Assembly: GCF_036588685.1 (NCBI RefSeq) | Contig: NC_086376.1 | Coordinates: forward strand, 28,867,930 to 28,931,929 | Origin: Mytilus trossulus | Lineage: Eukaryota; Mollusca; Bivalvia; Mytilida; Mytilidae | Direction: 5' to 3' | DNA: 64,000 nt | Shown here: in pieces, positions 35,875 to 47,362 of the stretch | Numbering within the stretch: the first letter of the stretch is position 1 | Layout of the letters: every line of letters starts with the position of its first letter | Translations under genes and position numbers: made by a program | Notes under the pieces: model-generated | Database searches by the model: none | Told to the model about the DNA's origin: nothing | The model's input: only the letters and a program-made list of their open reading frames with translations

Positions 35875-36012
35875 CAGTGGCGGATCCAGGAATTTTCATA
35901 AGTGGGGGCCCACTGACTGACCTTAGAGGGAAGCCGCTCCAGTCACGCTTCAGTGATTCCCTATATAAGTAACCAATTTTTTCCCAAGGCTCCACCCCTA
36001 AATCCGCCTCTG
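35875..36012. mobile_element. 'CAGTGGCGGATCC' MITE with 5-bp duplication
   Basis: It starts CAGTGGCGGATCCAGG and ends AATCCGCCTCTG. ATACT flanks exactly (35870-35874, 36013-36017). The inside includes 'gggcccactgactgacctta' and 'gcttcagtgattccctatat', shared with copies at 42942 and 43695. Confidence 0.75.
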
Positions 36013-36169
36013 ATACTGGTGTAGCAATTTTTATTAAAAAAAAAATGTATAAAAAATCTGTTAATTTTAAGTCATAGGAAAATAAATGAATAAACTGGAG
36101 TATATGTAGTTCTTCACAGGACAACAATTTAACTTTAAAAAATTTGTAAGGGTTCCGGGGAACCCAGTG

Positions 36170-36995
36170 TCTCGCCTACTTTTGCTGTAAATCGCAGGCT
36201 CAACAAAAATGAGGCAAAAATTCAATAAAAATATTCCTCTTGATACTATCCTATGATTGTAAGAAGGTTCTGTCCAAGTTTGGTAAAAATCTAGGATAGT
36301 TAATGAATCTAATAAATGTTTTGAAAACTTTAACTGCAGACTGTATGTAATGTTAACTGGAAGAAAATCTAAGTCAATTTAAAAGTAAAATACAGAAAAA
36401 ATGGAGTTATCTTTATACAAAATTTACTTCTGTATACTATCTTATGATCATAAATAAGCTTCTGTAGATGTCCAAGTTTGGTACAAACCCAAGATAGTTT
36501 AAGAAAGTTATTTAAATTTTAAAAACTTTTACCACAGAGTGAATGTAATGTTTCCCTGTAGAAAAACTAAGTCCATTTAAAAGTAAAATACGGAAAAAAT
36601 GGATTTATTATTTTACAAAATTTGCTTCTAGATACTATCTTATGATCATAAACAAGCTTCTGTCCAAGTTTGGTACAAACCAAGGATAGTTTAAGAAAGT
36701 TATTAAAATTCTAAAAACTTTAACCACAGAGTGAATGTAATGTTTCCCCGCAGAAAAACTAAGTCCATTTAAAAGTAAAATACTGAAAAAATGGAATTTT
36801 ATTTTACAAAATTTACTTCTGTATACTATCTTATGATCATAAACAAGCTTCTGTCCAAGTTTGGTAGAAATCCAGTGTAGTTTAAGAAAGTTATTAAAAT
36901 TTCAAAAACTTTAACCACAGAGTGAATATTTGTGGACGCCGCCGCCGACGGAATGTAGGATCGCTTAGTCTCGCTTTTTCTACTTAAGTCGAAGG
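36170..36995 (+). repeat. Tandem repeat, period about 190-199 bp, four units
   Basis: 'tactatcttatgatcataa' recurs with spacings of about 191, 199 and 190. 'gtccaagtttggtacaaacc' and 'ccacagagtgaatgtaatgt' recur at the same distance. The block is bracketed by 'gtctcgcctacttt' and 'gtctcgctttttctac'. Confidence 0.75.
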
Positions 36996-37139
36996 CTCGA
37001 CAAAAATGATCTACATTCACAGCTCAACAACTTAAATTAACAAAATTGTTGGTTATAAACTAGAATGAAACATTAAAAACAAGTGAAACTGCGAGCTACT
37101 GCTCACTGATGATACCCCCGCCGCAAGTGGATAATATTA

Positions 37140-37475
37140 ATAGTGTAAAAATATGCAAGTGTTCGGTAAACAGGAAGTTGTCAAGTGATGAATCTGAAAA
37201 CGCATCACACGGTATAGCTGACTTATATAAATCTTGAAACCAAATTTCAGAAATCCTTGTATTGTAGTTCCTGAGAAAAATGTGATGAAAATTTTCAACT
37301 TGGCTATCATGTGTAAAATCATACAAGTGTTCGGTAAACAGGAAGTTGTCAAGTGATCAATCTGAAAACGCATCACACAGTGTAACTGACTTAGATAAAC
37401 CCTGAAACCAAATTTCAGAAATCCTTGTATTGTAGTTCCTGAGAAAAATGTGACGAAAGTTTCATGGGACGGACG
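37140..37475 (+). repeat. Tandem duplication, period about 168 bp, two units
   Basis: 'aagtgttcggtaaacaggaa' and 'tgaaaacgcatcacac' occur at 37157 and 37325, with 'cagaaatccttgtattgtag' also repeated. Followed by 'ggacggacggactgacagag'. Confidence 0.75.
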
Positions 37476-37539
37476 GACTGACAGAGGTAAAACAGTATAC
37501 CCCCCCTTTTTTAAACAGAAGTTATTATTTTTATTCTAT

Positions 37540-38905
37540 AAAAATCATATACATTTAATTCCAGGCAGAGACATCTAGACATGTTTTAATATAGCTCCCT
37601 AAATATTTAAGTACAGACAAATTTTCATAAGAAAATATCAAAACAAATTTTGCCTCATTTGAAGGATGTATAAAATTTGGACAAATACCGTTTATTTCCT
37701 TGAAAAATATCTCCCAATCACTTTTGTATGCTGGACAACTAGTTATTAAATGTTGTTCATCTTCAACCAGATTTAGAGTACATTTCTTTCAAAGCCTTTG
37801 GTCTCTTTCTATATATAATGTTTTAAACCCGTCTCTTTCTATTTTGTGATCATGTGCATTGATTCTAATTTTATATATGGCACTTCTCAATTGAAAATTG
37901 TTTAAAGATAGATACATTTCTTTCGAAAAACAAGTTTTAAGTTTGAAATAAGTATCTAATTTACTACTGTGTATTTGTTCTTTTTGTGTTCCAAAATTTT
38001 ACAAAAAAATTACAAAGTTTTTGCTTAACTGACTTGATAAAAAAGTTGAGCTTCACCTCCAAATTATGAATATTCAGCTTTTTAAAAATGAAATGTAGGG
38101 ATGCAAACCAGCATACAATATTATTGTTAAACATGTTTTTGTTACACATAAAGGTATCATACAGTAAACCATCTTTCATATTCTTTATTCTAAACCAATA
38201 TTTTAGCATTGATAACACAACTGAAAATTATAAAGGAAATCTACCAAGCTCTCCTAGCACAGCTAGGTTGGAAGACTTTTTGTTTACACCTTATATATAC
38301 TTCATATATCTTAAATTGGATTTATCTAAAAAATAATTCATATAAATATGCTGTAATAGATATTCATTTTCTTTCTGGCATGCTGCAGAGCTAGTTTTAA
38401 ACATACCTGTAATTTTACTGCTATACATTAAAATGGGTTTTATTGTATGGTCACATATATGTAATAAGTGTAGAAATACTTGGACTGGAAGATGATAAAG
38501 ATCTTTACAATTTGAATACAGCTTTTAGTGATTTTTTGTATATAATTCTTCCTTTCCTTGCTTCAAAAGTCCACTAGATATAAATTTTAAACCTAAATAC
38601 TTATAATTGTTAGCACATTCTATTGTATCTTTTTCAAAATAAAAATATTCTTTAAAAGTTTACCAGGTTTGTTAAATATAATAACTTTGGTTTTAAATAG
38701 ATTGACCTCTAAACACCATTTAGTACAAAATTTTGATAAATCATCAAGTCGTTTTTGAAGACCTGCCTTGGAACTAGAAAAAAAACACAATATCATCTGC
38801 ATACATGAGGCAGTCAATCCTGCGACCGTATATATCAGCAGCATCTGGGCTTCCCTTAAATGCATCTGGTAAATCATTTATAAAAATCTTGAAAAGATGT
38901 ACAAT
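37540..38905 (-). mobile_element. 5'-truncated LINE with RT YADD motif, broken
   Basis: On the minus strand, from about 38900: INDLPDAFKGSPDAADIYG, then CLMYADDIVFF (catalytic YADD at 38792-38803), a frameshift in a T run, KAGLQKRLDDLSKFCTKWC, and NLFKTKVIIFNKPGK. The reading continues through several frames (for example MLKYWFRIKNMKDG from 38218) to the end of ORF2. The C-terminal knuckle near 37750-37800 reads K-K-C-T-L then EDEQHLITSC (H-x4-C). Its first Cys position is a TGA codon, a direct knock-out. This is the only LINE copy here that retains the RT active site, but multiple frame breaks make it a pseudogene. Confidence 0.8.
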
Positions 38906-38942
38906 TATGAGCCATTTGTAAAAGTCTTATAAAATCTTATCT

Positions 38943-39523
38943 ATTTTTTAATAGTTTTTGAGAACTTCAACTGGTCAAAGATAAAGCTATGAAAAGTCAA
39001 GAGAGAACATTTTCCCGCCAAACTTCCAATGGCTAATATCTTAAAAACAAGCACATTGACATCTATATTTTTTTTTGCTTTTATGTTTCCTAAATTAATC
39101 CTCTTTCAATATATACTAGTTTTATGGAAAGTTATTTATTCTGAAACTGAGCAGCAAACTTCCTTAAGGGTTAGATTGTGGGTGAGGTTTAGGGTTAAAG
39201 TAAAGGATGATAGTGAGTTTAAGGGTTAAGGAAATGCTCTATTAATGTGCAATTAAGTGCTCTATATTATGTTACTTAGTGAGATAAAAAAGAAAGAGAT
39301 TATTTTAGGGAGTTTGCTTCTCTGTTTCAAAATAATTTTACTTTTCAAAAGACTAGTTTACATTGATTGGGGATTAATAAAGGAATCCAAAGAGTAAAAA
39401 AAAAGATCACCATGCTCGTTTGATGTATTAGCCATTGAAATTTTGGCAGGAAAATGTTCTCTCTTGACTTTTCATAGCTTTATCATTGACATGTTTTAAA
39501 AGTCCTCAAAAATTAATAAAAAA
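38943..39523. mobile_element. Non-autonomous element with about 80-bp inverted ends
   Basis: 'ataaagctatgaaaagtcaa' then 'gagagaacattttcc' at the left (38981 on) is inverted at 39450-39486, with further pairing on both sides ('ccaatggctaata' and 'tattagccattg'). The interior has G/T-rich 'gtttagggttaaag' and 'aagggttaagg' motifs. No ORF of interest. Confidence 0.65.
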
Positions 39524-41146
39524 CTAGATGTGTCAAAGCGACACGAATGGCGTCCCAAAAAGTTTGAAAATCTGCAATTTCAATAATTCATGTGGACATA
39601 AACATGATGGTAGTCTCACATATTAAAAATAAGCTCAAAATCTGGAGGCTTATAGTAAAAAATTTGTTTGACTTTGATTTTCAATAATTTCCCAAAGTCC
39701 AAAGCCAGTAATTTTGGCAAAAATTAGCTTACAGTCAACCATAAAAGACTTTTTTATTTCATCAAATTGTCAACCATTAAAATTATAATTTTCCAAAATG
39801 ATAAGTATAAGTTAACTATTTTTATAACTATAATACAAGTTTTTTTATTTGCAAAGGAATACATATCAAAAGCCAGAACTAAATATCTGTATACTACATT
39901 TGAGTCAAAGGAATAACAGTATTCCTAACACAAATTTGTTAATTTACAGTAAATGGAAAAAATAACAGCATAAAAAAAAAAATCATTTGGATCTCAGAAT
40001 TATCATTTAAAGATTTTATTAAACAAAAAAGCAATATATATCTTATCTGCATGATTGTTATTGTCCATTGGAATGACCACACAAGGGCACCTGTAAAAGA
40101 AATCAAATGATATTTCATTTCTTGACAATCCATAGTAATTTCAAGTAATGTTAAAACATATGTCTTAGGTAATATTTTTAAATATTGTAATTTTTCTTTT
40201 AAATAGACAGATTTTGTTGTATATTTAAATACATGTTTTCTATTCTTTATTGATTTACCCAAAAATATTGCAATAGAGATTGCGCAGCTGAATTTGTTAT
40301 AAAATGGAAATTAGCAATTTTAATAAGCTAATTTTGATTTTCAAGGTGTAAACATCACTATTACCAATATTTAATTAAATCATTTATTGAGTGTCAAACA
40401 AGAGCAGAAGAAGCTAAAAAATTTGAAAAATTTACATTACACGATAAAATTATAATTTTTCGGACATTTCCAATAATCTTTCATTGTTTGGTTCTAATTT
40501 TATGACATTTACTTAGTTTTCTCCATATATATGGAATGAAAAAATGAATTATTTAGAAATTTGTATTGAAAGAAATACAAAACTGATTAAGAAGCAAAGT
40601 TTAATATAATTAAGACATCTTATCTATGTGACAGCACTTCCCATTTCATTGCAAATAAATGTGAGGTTATCTCCCCTTTTCAAGTATTCACAATTCTTAA
40701 ATATAATAAAAACAGTGGTTCTCTTCATGATTCAGATCATGGTTATTAGGTAAAAGTTTAAAAATGGTATAAGAGAAAGTGGTTAAAAAGGACTATAATC
40801 CTTCTGAACATTAAAAACATCTGATTTACATCTATAAAGTAGAAAATATAAATATAATTGCAAATAATAAAGATTTATAGTCATTATCGGCTACTGTTAA
40901 TGACTTGATTGAAAAAATATCTTTCTCATGATTTGTCAGAGGTCTCAAATAATGATAATTACCATAATTTTTGGATAAAAAACACCTGATTTGTCAAAAT
41001 TTGTTTGATTTTTTCATTAACTAAAACTTAAAATTTTATTGCATGCTCCAAATTTTACGTCATTCAGTATTTTTTTTTACCATTATTGGTTATAAAGGTA
41101 CCCCATTACCGCCCTCTTGTATGTGGACAAATAAATATATTCTCAC

Positions 41147-41208
41147 CTCAAAAAGGATCCAAATTTTACTCCAGCCAGTATTCAAAAGGACAATGCTGTA
41201 ATGCTAAC
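41147..41208 (-). other. Candidate 62-nt exon (possibly UTR)
   Basis: It is bounded on the minus strand by acceptor tttgtattacag and donor TTTTTGAG|GTGAGA. Every frame contains a stop, so if transcribed it is untranslated or terminal. Supported only by splice signals. Confidence 0.2.
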
Positions 41209-41780
41209 CTGTAATACAAAGTTGAATCAGTTATCTCTTCAAAATATCTACAGTGGATTAAATGATTTTCATTGTGATTGAGGAACACTTGGATTTCTTT
41301 GGATATTTCAGGGATGTATATAAGTCCTTGGATATTTGTAAAGTTGGTTGATAGAAAATTGGTCCTTTGAACATTTAAGTTTGTGGTTCATAATTACTAA
41401 AGAAATCCAGTGGACATTTAGTTTGAATCTTGATAAAAGAAAAAAGGCAAAAACAATCTGTTTCAAAGCTTGACAGTATCTTTACTATCTTGAACCATTA
41501 TATACCCCTTTCCTCTGGAGCTGAATATCTCCATGTAATTCAATCTTTATGATACCTGAACCGTTATTTAACTGACATCAAACACTTATAGATTAAAATA
41601 AAAGAATATTTGTCCCACTTGTTGCACTCATTTAATATATTGCTATAGGGTATAACTCTTTTTAAAAAAGTTGATTGTCCACCATTATAGAAATTGTCAG
41701 AGATATTATTCGTTGCGTGGGGGATATGAATTTGGGTATATTTACCAATATGTTAGCAGTATCAAATCACCAGTTCTTAC

Positions 41781-41813
41781 TTCCAACACTATGGAATCAG
41801 TCCTCACATCAGC
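41781..41813 (-). other. Candidate 33-nt micro-exon
   Basis: It is bounded on the minus strand by acceptor tattatttgttatag and donor GGAA|GTAAGA. In phase 0 it would encode ADVRTDSIVLE. Its length is a multiple of three and composition is less AT-rich than the flanks. There is no transcript evidence. Confidence 0.25.
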
Positions 41814-41929
41814 CTATAACAAATAATAAAAGCAATACACTTGTATGAAATATTCCTTTTACAGGTCAATCCAAACACTACAGATATCTTTCACAAAACA
41901 GTTTTGAAATTAGTTTGGCGTTCATTATC

Positions 41930-42095
41930 ACTGAACTAGTACATATTTGTTTAGGGGCTAGCTGAAGGAAGCCTCAGAGTGTTGGAATTTCTCGCTACAT
42001 TGAAGACCTGTTGGTGAACTTCTGCTGGTTTTTTTTCTATGGTCGGGTTGTTGTCTCTTTGACACATTCCCCATTTCCATTCTCAAATTTACTTA
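41930..42095 (-). repeat. Family 1 repeat, antisense copy
   Basis: 'gctagctgaaggaagcctca', 'attgaagacctgttggtgaa', 'tatggtcgggttgttgtctc' and 'acacattccccatttccatt' are the inverse of the family 1 order at 21446. Confidence 0.7.
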
Positions 42096-42941
42096 TAACA
42101 CATACTTGTTAAACAAATCCATTGTGCTTGTATTGATAGAAAAAAGTCAACTGATAAAGATTTCTTGTGGATATGCCATACTGTCCTCATTAACTTCAAA
42201 GATCAATGTAATTCTGTGGTGCAGTTTTAGAGGACTTGTAGTGAAACTGTTGCAAAAGTATAGGCCAAAATTTTAAGTTCAGAGGGGCATAGCATAACTC
42301 ATAGAAAAAAAAGTGAATCATAATTTCTTGTAAACATGCAAAACTACATAGTATTGTGTATGTACTACCTTGTTTTATGAAATTCTGCTGTGTGCTTTCA
42401 GAGGAGTTGCAATGACAAGAACAAGGTTGACAAACAGGACAGACAGGTCAAAAACATTATACCCAACACAAATTCACATTTTACATTATTTGAATTCAGA
42501 AATTCAAAAATATTAGATTAAAACTTACTTTAAAAGTCTGATCTAATTGAAATTTCCAGTCTCAATCCTTATGGACAAACCCAAAGCTGATCTATAATGT
42601 TTAAACAAATAATCTAACCTATATATTCAGTTACAAAAAAAAATATTCTGGATTTATTTTTGGCAAATAGGATATGAATGATGTAAAAAACAAAATTTTG
42701 TCTTGCTTAAAAATCTAGCTTCATATAAAATCCATGGCTCCACCCCATGAAAATCAATTGGTCTGTGAATATTGATAATACTTCAGTTAAAAAAACATTT
42801 GTGTCTACTTTCTATATAGTTGTTTTTTTATGTGCCTTGTACAAATCAAGTGTGTAAAGCCAAAAGAACCATATATTTACCGTTTATTCTTATTGTCCCA
42901 GATTTATAGTGCATTGTTGAGCATTCACAAACATGTTTAAT

Positions 42942-43060
42942 CAGTGGGAGATCCAGTCCTTTTTTTTATAAGGTGGGCCCACTGACTGACCTAAAAAAAA
43001 AAAGGGGGGGGGCACTCCAGTCATGCTTCAGTGATTCCCTATTTAATCAACTCGTTTTTG
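42942..43060. mobile_element. 'CAGTGGCGGATCC' MITE, truncated copy
   Basis: It begins CAGTGGGAGATCCAG and shares 'gggcccactgactgaccta' and 'gcttcagtgattccctattt' with the copy at 35875. The right terminus is missing. Confidence 0.6.
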
Positions 43061-43197
43061 GAGATATGAATGAAACACATTCAAATTAATATATTGTTCG
43101 ATGTCTTGTGTTCTTTCATGTACATTTTCATTTCTATAAAATCTATAAAAATTGTATGGATTAAATAAACTTGCCTGATTTAGTTCATGGTTAAGCC

Positions 43198-43305
43198 TCA
43201 GACTTGGTTGATGATCTCTTTAAACATCTTTCTTAGAGCTGATATTGATTTCAAGCTGTTTTGAAGTGCTTTTGGTTTGTATGATATCAAAATCCATTTA
43301 AATAC
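43198..43305 (-). CDS. Candidate terminal coding exon, unrecognised
   Basis: After acceptor tttgtgacatttcag the phase 0 frame is open for 35 codons and then TGA. The peptide runs VFKWILISYKPKALQNSL, then KSISALRKMFKEIINQV. It is amphipathic and Lys-rich, with a more protein-like composition than neighbouring chance ORFs. No upstream exon was identified, and it could equally be part of an unrecognised repeat. Confidence 0.25.
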   Translation of the reverse strand, partial: VFKWILISYKPKALQNSLKSISALRKMFKEIINQV

Positions 43306-43694
43306 CTGAAATGTCACAAAAATGTTTATTTCTTTCTTCACAATAATTTCTTTTTTCCAATTATGATGATTTATTGGATTAAATTATAATATTACCTATT
43401 TAGTACCAGATGTGGGTTAAATCATATCTAATATTTTGGAAATTTGCAAAAAATTGGTTGTAAACCACAATTTCTTCTACCCGTAAAAATTATCATTTAG
43501 AATGTTGCTTTCTAAGCGATAGTTTGTAGTCCCATGAAAATGAAGCAAATGCATTGGTATACAACACAAGTATTATAAATACATAATAAAATGAAAACTC
43601 AAACAGTGTTGAAAACATTAGGATTGTTGCTTATGCAAAATGCAAATTTAGCATTTAAAACTTCATTGGAAATCCGAATATTTCATGCCCTTCT

Positions 43695-43841
43695 CATAGG
43701 CGGATTTAGGGGGGGGGGGCTCCCTTTTTGGAAAACATTTTGGTTGCTTATATAGGGAACCACTGGAGCATGACTGGAGCGGCCCCCCTCTTAGGTCAGT
43801 CAGTGGGCCCCCACTTATGAAAATTTCTGGATCCGCCACTG
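43695..43841. mobile_element. 'CAGTGGCGGATCC' MITE with 5-bp duplication, opposite orientation
   Basis: It starts CATAGGCGGATTTAGG and ends CTGGATCCGCCACTG. CTTCT flanks exactly (43690-43694, 43842-43846). The inside includes 'taggtcagtcagtgggccc'. Confidence 0.75.
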
Positions 43842-44374
43842 CTTCTCGTAATCAATCTCAATTCTTTGTAGATGATTGTCATGTTAGAGCACAGAAAACC
43901 AAAACCAAAATGAAATGTAGGTGGACCAAAAGACGCTTTTTTGAATGAATAAAAATTAATGTCAGTTACCGGTAACAGAAATGAACAAAATCTGGAAATC
44001 GTAAATTTTTCAAAATAAAATCAGGGCAGGACAATTTCAGAAGGGCAGGCTGGGATGAAAATCTATCAAACAGCTGTAACTCAAAATATTGACAATTCTA
44101 TGTAAAGGGGTTCGAAATTCCGTTTGACAGCTTCAGTTTATGACCTTTTTTAACTGGACCAAATAACTACTCAACTTTATTATGCTCCCAATTTATCATC
44201 CATACCTTTTAAATATTTCATGCATGAATTATCAAATATCTTTTAAATATTTTATGAATAAAATATCAAATAATGAGTAGTTAACAGGGGTATTACCTCC
44301 TTTTAATTAAAACCTGATATTTTGATAATGAAACTGGCAACCTAAAGTCAACTAAGATTGGAGTCTAGTGCACC

Positions 44375-44455
44375 CACAAGAGCAGGTTCGAACTCACAAC
44401 CTCAGTATTGAATAGCTAGTGATTACAGTAGTAACCACTCTGCCACTGAGGCCCG
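44375..44455 (-). repeat. tRNA-derived SINE head
   Basis: On the minus strand, TGGCAGAGTGGTTACTAC resembles a pol III A box (44431-44445 plus strand). GAGTTCGAACCTGC is a good B box (44382-44395). They are about 40 bases apart, as in tRNAs. The acceptor stem does not pair, so this is a SINE or tRNA relic rather than a working tRNA. Confidence 0.55.
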
Positions 44456-44865
44456 CCCCCACAGCAAAATTTAATGGTTTAAAATAAATTAACTACTATT
44501 TCTTAAATTTGAAAGAATAGTTGTATACAATACCTCTTTTATTCCGTCGTATAACATTGATTGATAAATACTGCACTTAGATATGAAATAGTGCTACATA
44601 CTCATGGTATATCCATAAAAAGATTGAGTCTTCTACAAGTATAGAGACAGTGTTAATAAAAATGAAATTGAAGTCAAATATATATTAAAAAAAAACACAT
44701 TACAAAATATTTTGCCATAAATTTAAAATGCCTCAAATAAAGATTCCAAGGTGGAAATAGTTTATGATCTGAGAAAAATATTTTTTCTTTAAAAAAAGAC
44801 CAGAGTACAAAATGTATTCAAAGCTAAAAAATTCTTCTTTTGGATATCACCAAACTTATGGGTAT

Positions 44866-45060
44866 AGGAAAATGTGGTATGAGTGCCAAGAATACAATTC
44901 TCCATTCAAATAACAATTTATAAAAGTAAAGCATTATAAGGTCAAGGTATGGCCTTCAACACTAAGCCTGGGCTCACACGAAAAACAAGCTATAAAGGGT
45001 CTAAAAAAATACTTTTGTAAAACCATTCCAAGAGAAAACCAACGATGGTTTGTATGGTAA
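44866..45060 (+). repeat. Family 2 repeat, diverged copy
   Basis: 'gaaaatgtggtatgagtgcc', 'ggccttcaacactaagcctg' and 'aacaagctataaagggtcta' are in family order. Confidence 0.65.
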
Positions 45061-45617
45061 TTTAACACATTTCCTAATTACTGTGGTTAACTTATTTTAA
45101 TGATGAGCAAGTTATCTCCTTAAAAACATAGAAATGCTAAATATTGAAAAAATAAATGGAGAACGTGTCCCTCCATTCCCCTTCCACTAGTTAAAAGTAA
45201 AAATGAAATTGTTCATCTTAAACTTTCGATTTGAATTTAATTTAAGAGTAGAGTCTATTTTATATTCTATGACTAAACCAATAAAAAAACATTAACCAAC
45301 CAAAAAGGTTTGACATTAAATATGAATTTCCTTAAAAATAATTTATTCAAACATGAAAAGAAAGGACAAGTGTCATTGCTTTTTTTTCAAAAATAAATAA
45401 GATTACCAGCCTTTATCTTGGATATTGGAGAAATTGTTGAAAACAGTGAAACTTTAAAATTTCAAGCCTCACTTTTAAAACATACATTTTTTTCTTCAAA
45501 TTTTTAATTTATTGATTGCATGGTTTATAACTTTTTCAACATACACAATGTTAAAGAGATTTTGATTCAAAATGGTTTTTTAACTTTATTTTGAAAATTA
45601 TAAACAAAATTAAAAGC

Positions 45618-46371
45618 TTAAGGTGGTGTCACCCAACACCTTCACTAAAATTAATGTGGCTCTTTGAATTTTCATAAAGTTTTGACTAAGCATTTACTTT
45701 GACCCTTTGACAACAATATAAAAATTTCAAAAAAATTTAAACCAACCTCTTTATCAGAAAAATTACTGGTTATATAGCAATTTGACAAACACTAATTTTG
45801 ATCATTGAGAAGCTTAATATTCCCTTAACAACACAACTTCATTAAAAAGTTTAGCTGATTTTACAGAGTTATCTCCCTGTAGTGTTAGGTACCACCTAGC
45901 CTGGACCCCTGTTGTGTTCACTTATGGCTACACTGACAACAGGTATGGCCTAAATCCCGTGGTCATAATTCTGACCACGGTATTTAATAATTCGACGAGA
46001 CTATAACATCATGTGATATGTATTATGTATTATACTGATAGAAAATTTAACAGAAATTAGCACATTTATAACTTTTTTTAGTTCTTATGGGAATAAAAGA
46101 TACCAGCTCAGTTTGTCAAGAACATGTTAACATGCTCGTTAATCATTTATCTGTGCTACCACCATGGAGTTTATCAACAGATACTATTTTGCGGCATCGC
46201 AGTATTAACATTTGAGGCTAATTCCCTATGACTTTAAGTGGCCAATTTTATTAGCAAATTGTTGAATTTGTAAGACTTGTCCAATTAATGACAAGGTGAC
46301 AATAGCTCCAACCCGTTCCTTTGGTGCGAAGCTATAGATAGAACAGCGGACCAGTTTAGGTACCACCTTAA
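45618..46371. mobile_element. AAGGTGGT-ended element between TTAA sites
   Basis: TTAAGGTGGTGTC at the left and GGTACCACCTTAA at the right are inverted, and TTAA lies at both edges. An internal third end, 'gtgttaggtaccacctag' at 45883-45899, suggests that a shorter 280-bp element (45618-45899) is combined with a second one. I recall 'ttatctccctgtagtgttag' from bivalve repeats. Superfamily undetermined. Confidence 0.5.
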
Positions 46372-46701
46372 TGCACTATAATATTTGGTCTTTTCAATCT
46401 CAATTACTATCAAATATCAAATGTATATCATTTCAAAATTACATAAAAAGATCCCTCTGAATAACACACACCATATCCTGAAAAACAAGATACCACTGAA
46501 CTATCCATATAGAATGTAAGCAAGAAACAGACAATAAAACGTGACCAATCAGAACTAGCTCAGAAAACAACTATGTTAATTGTTAGAAAAGACTTTGCAC
46601 TTGAAGCACAATGTATTTCTGAAATGATTATTTGATATTTGTTTTGTCAATAGCAAATTGTTTTCAAATTAAGATTAATATTTTGTTATAAAATTCTACT
46701 A

Positions 46702-47108
46702 TTAAGGTGGTACATCTGACCTTAGAAACAGAGGTACTCCAAAAATAACCCCTGGTTTTCAGGGAATCTTAAATTATTATACTATGGAGTGCATTCAGCC
46801 TGAATTTTTATGCAAACTGATAGACAAGTGAATTTTGGCTCAAAATGGTTGAAATATATTTCTCTTTCATCAAAATTTTCATTTCTGCAAATTTGTTGGT
46901 TAAATTAAGTAAACAATGACAACAAAAGCACTGTTTTATGTAAGAGTAGGCCTACTTTTACATACATTTTAAATTTGAAGGAGTAATTTGTGGTATGACG
47001 CCTAAATAACACTAAGAAGCTCAATGATCAAAAATAGTCTGTTAAACTGCTATATGAAATTCTTCTCATAAAGTGGGTGGCTCAAGTTTTTGGAGATTTT
47101 TATATTTT
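46702..47108 (-). mobile_element. Truncated inverse copy of the AAGGTGGT element
   Basis: It starts TTAAGGTGGTAC. Its inner part ('gaagctcaatgatcaaaa', 'aaactgctatatga', 'gagatttttatat') is the diverged inverse complement of 45720-45820. Similarity stops abruptly at about 47108, so the other terminus is missing. Confidence 0.5.
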
Positions 47109-47362
47109 TATCCGCGGCCGCCCGTCCTGTGTGTTGAAAACAATGAGGATAACAACATCTTTTTTGCTGTTTACAGGTACAGTAGCTACATGTGCAAATA
47201 AAAACTTATCGAGTTGATATTTATTGATTAAACTCATGTGATATTTAAATAATGTTTAACTAGTTCTATTTTAACAAATCATATCACAAAAAAATAAAGA
47301 GTGTTTTTTTCATTTCAATTTAAATTTTGTGTTGCCATACTTTTTTCCATGTGTATATTTAA
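47109..47362. other. Junction sequence before the satellite
   Basis: It opens with TCCGCGGCCGCCCGTCCT, one mismatch from the GC core of the satellite monomer (TCCGAGGCCGCCCGTCCT). The rest does not align convincingly with a monomer. Confidence 0.4.

Larger units (their letters stand above)
39524..41929. other. AT-rich stretch; possible minus-strand exons only
   Basis: The start ('actagatgtgtcaaagcgac') looks like a dispersed repeat fragment. The 107-codon minus frame at 39939-40262 spans a clear acceptor (tttcttttacag, exon from 40090 downwards) and is probably intron plus short exon rather than one ORF. Confidence 0.3.

Noticed and set aside
39939..40262. 107-codon minus-strand ORF as a gene
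   Set aside because: A strong splice acceptor lies in the middle and the upstream half is AT-rich intron-like sequence.
44375..44455. Functional tRNA gene
   Set aside because: A- and B-box-like sequences are present, but the acceptor stem and the anticodon region do not fold into a cloverleaf. A SINE head is more likely.
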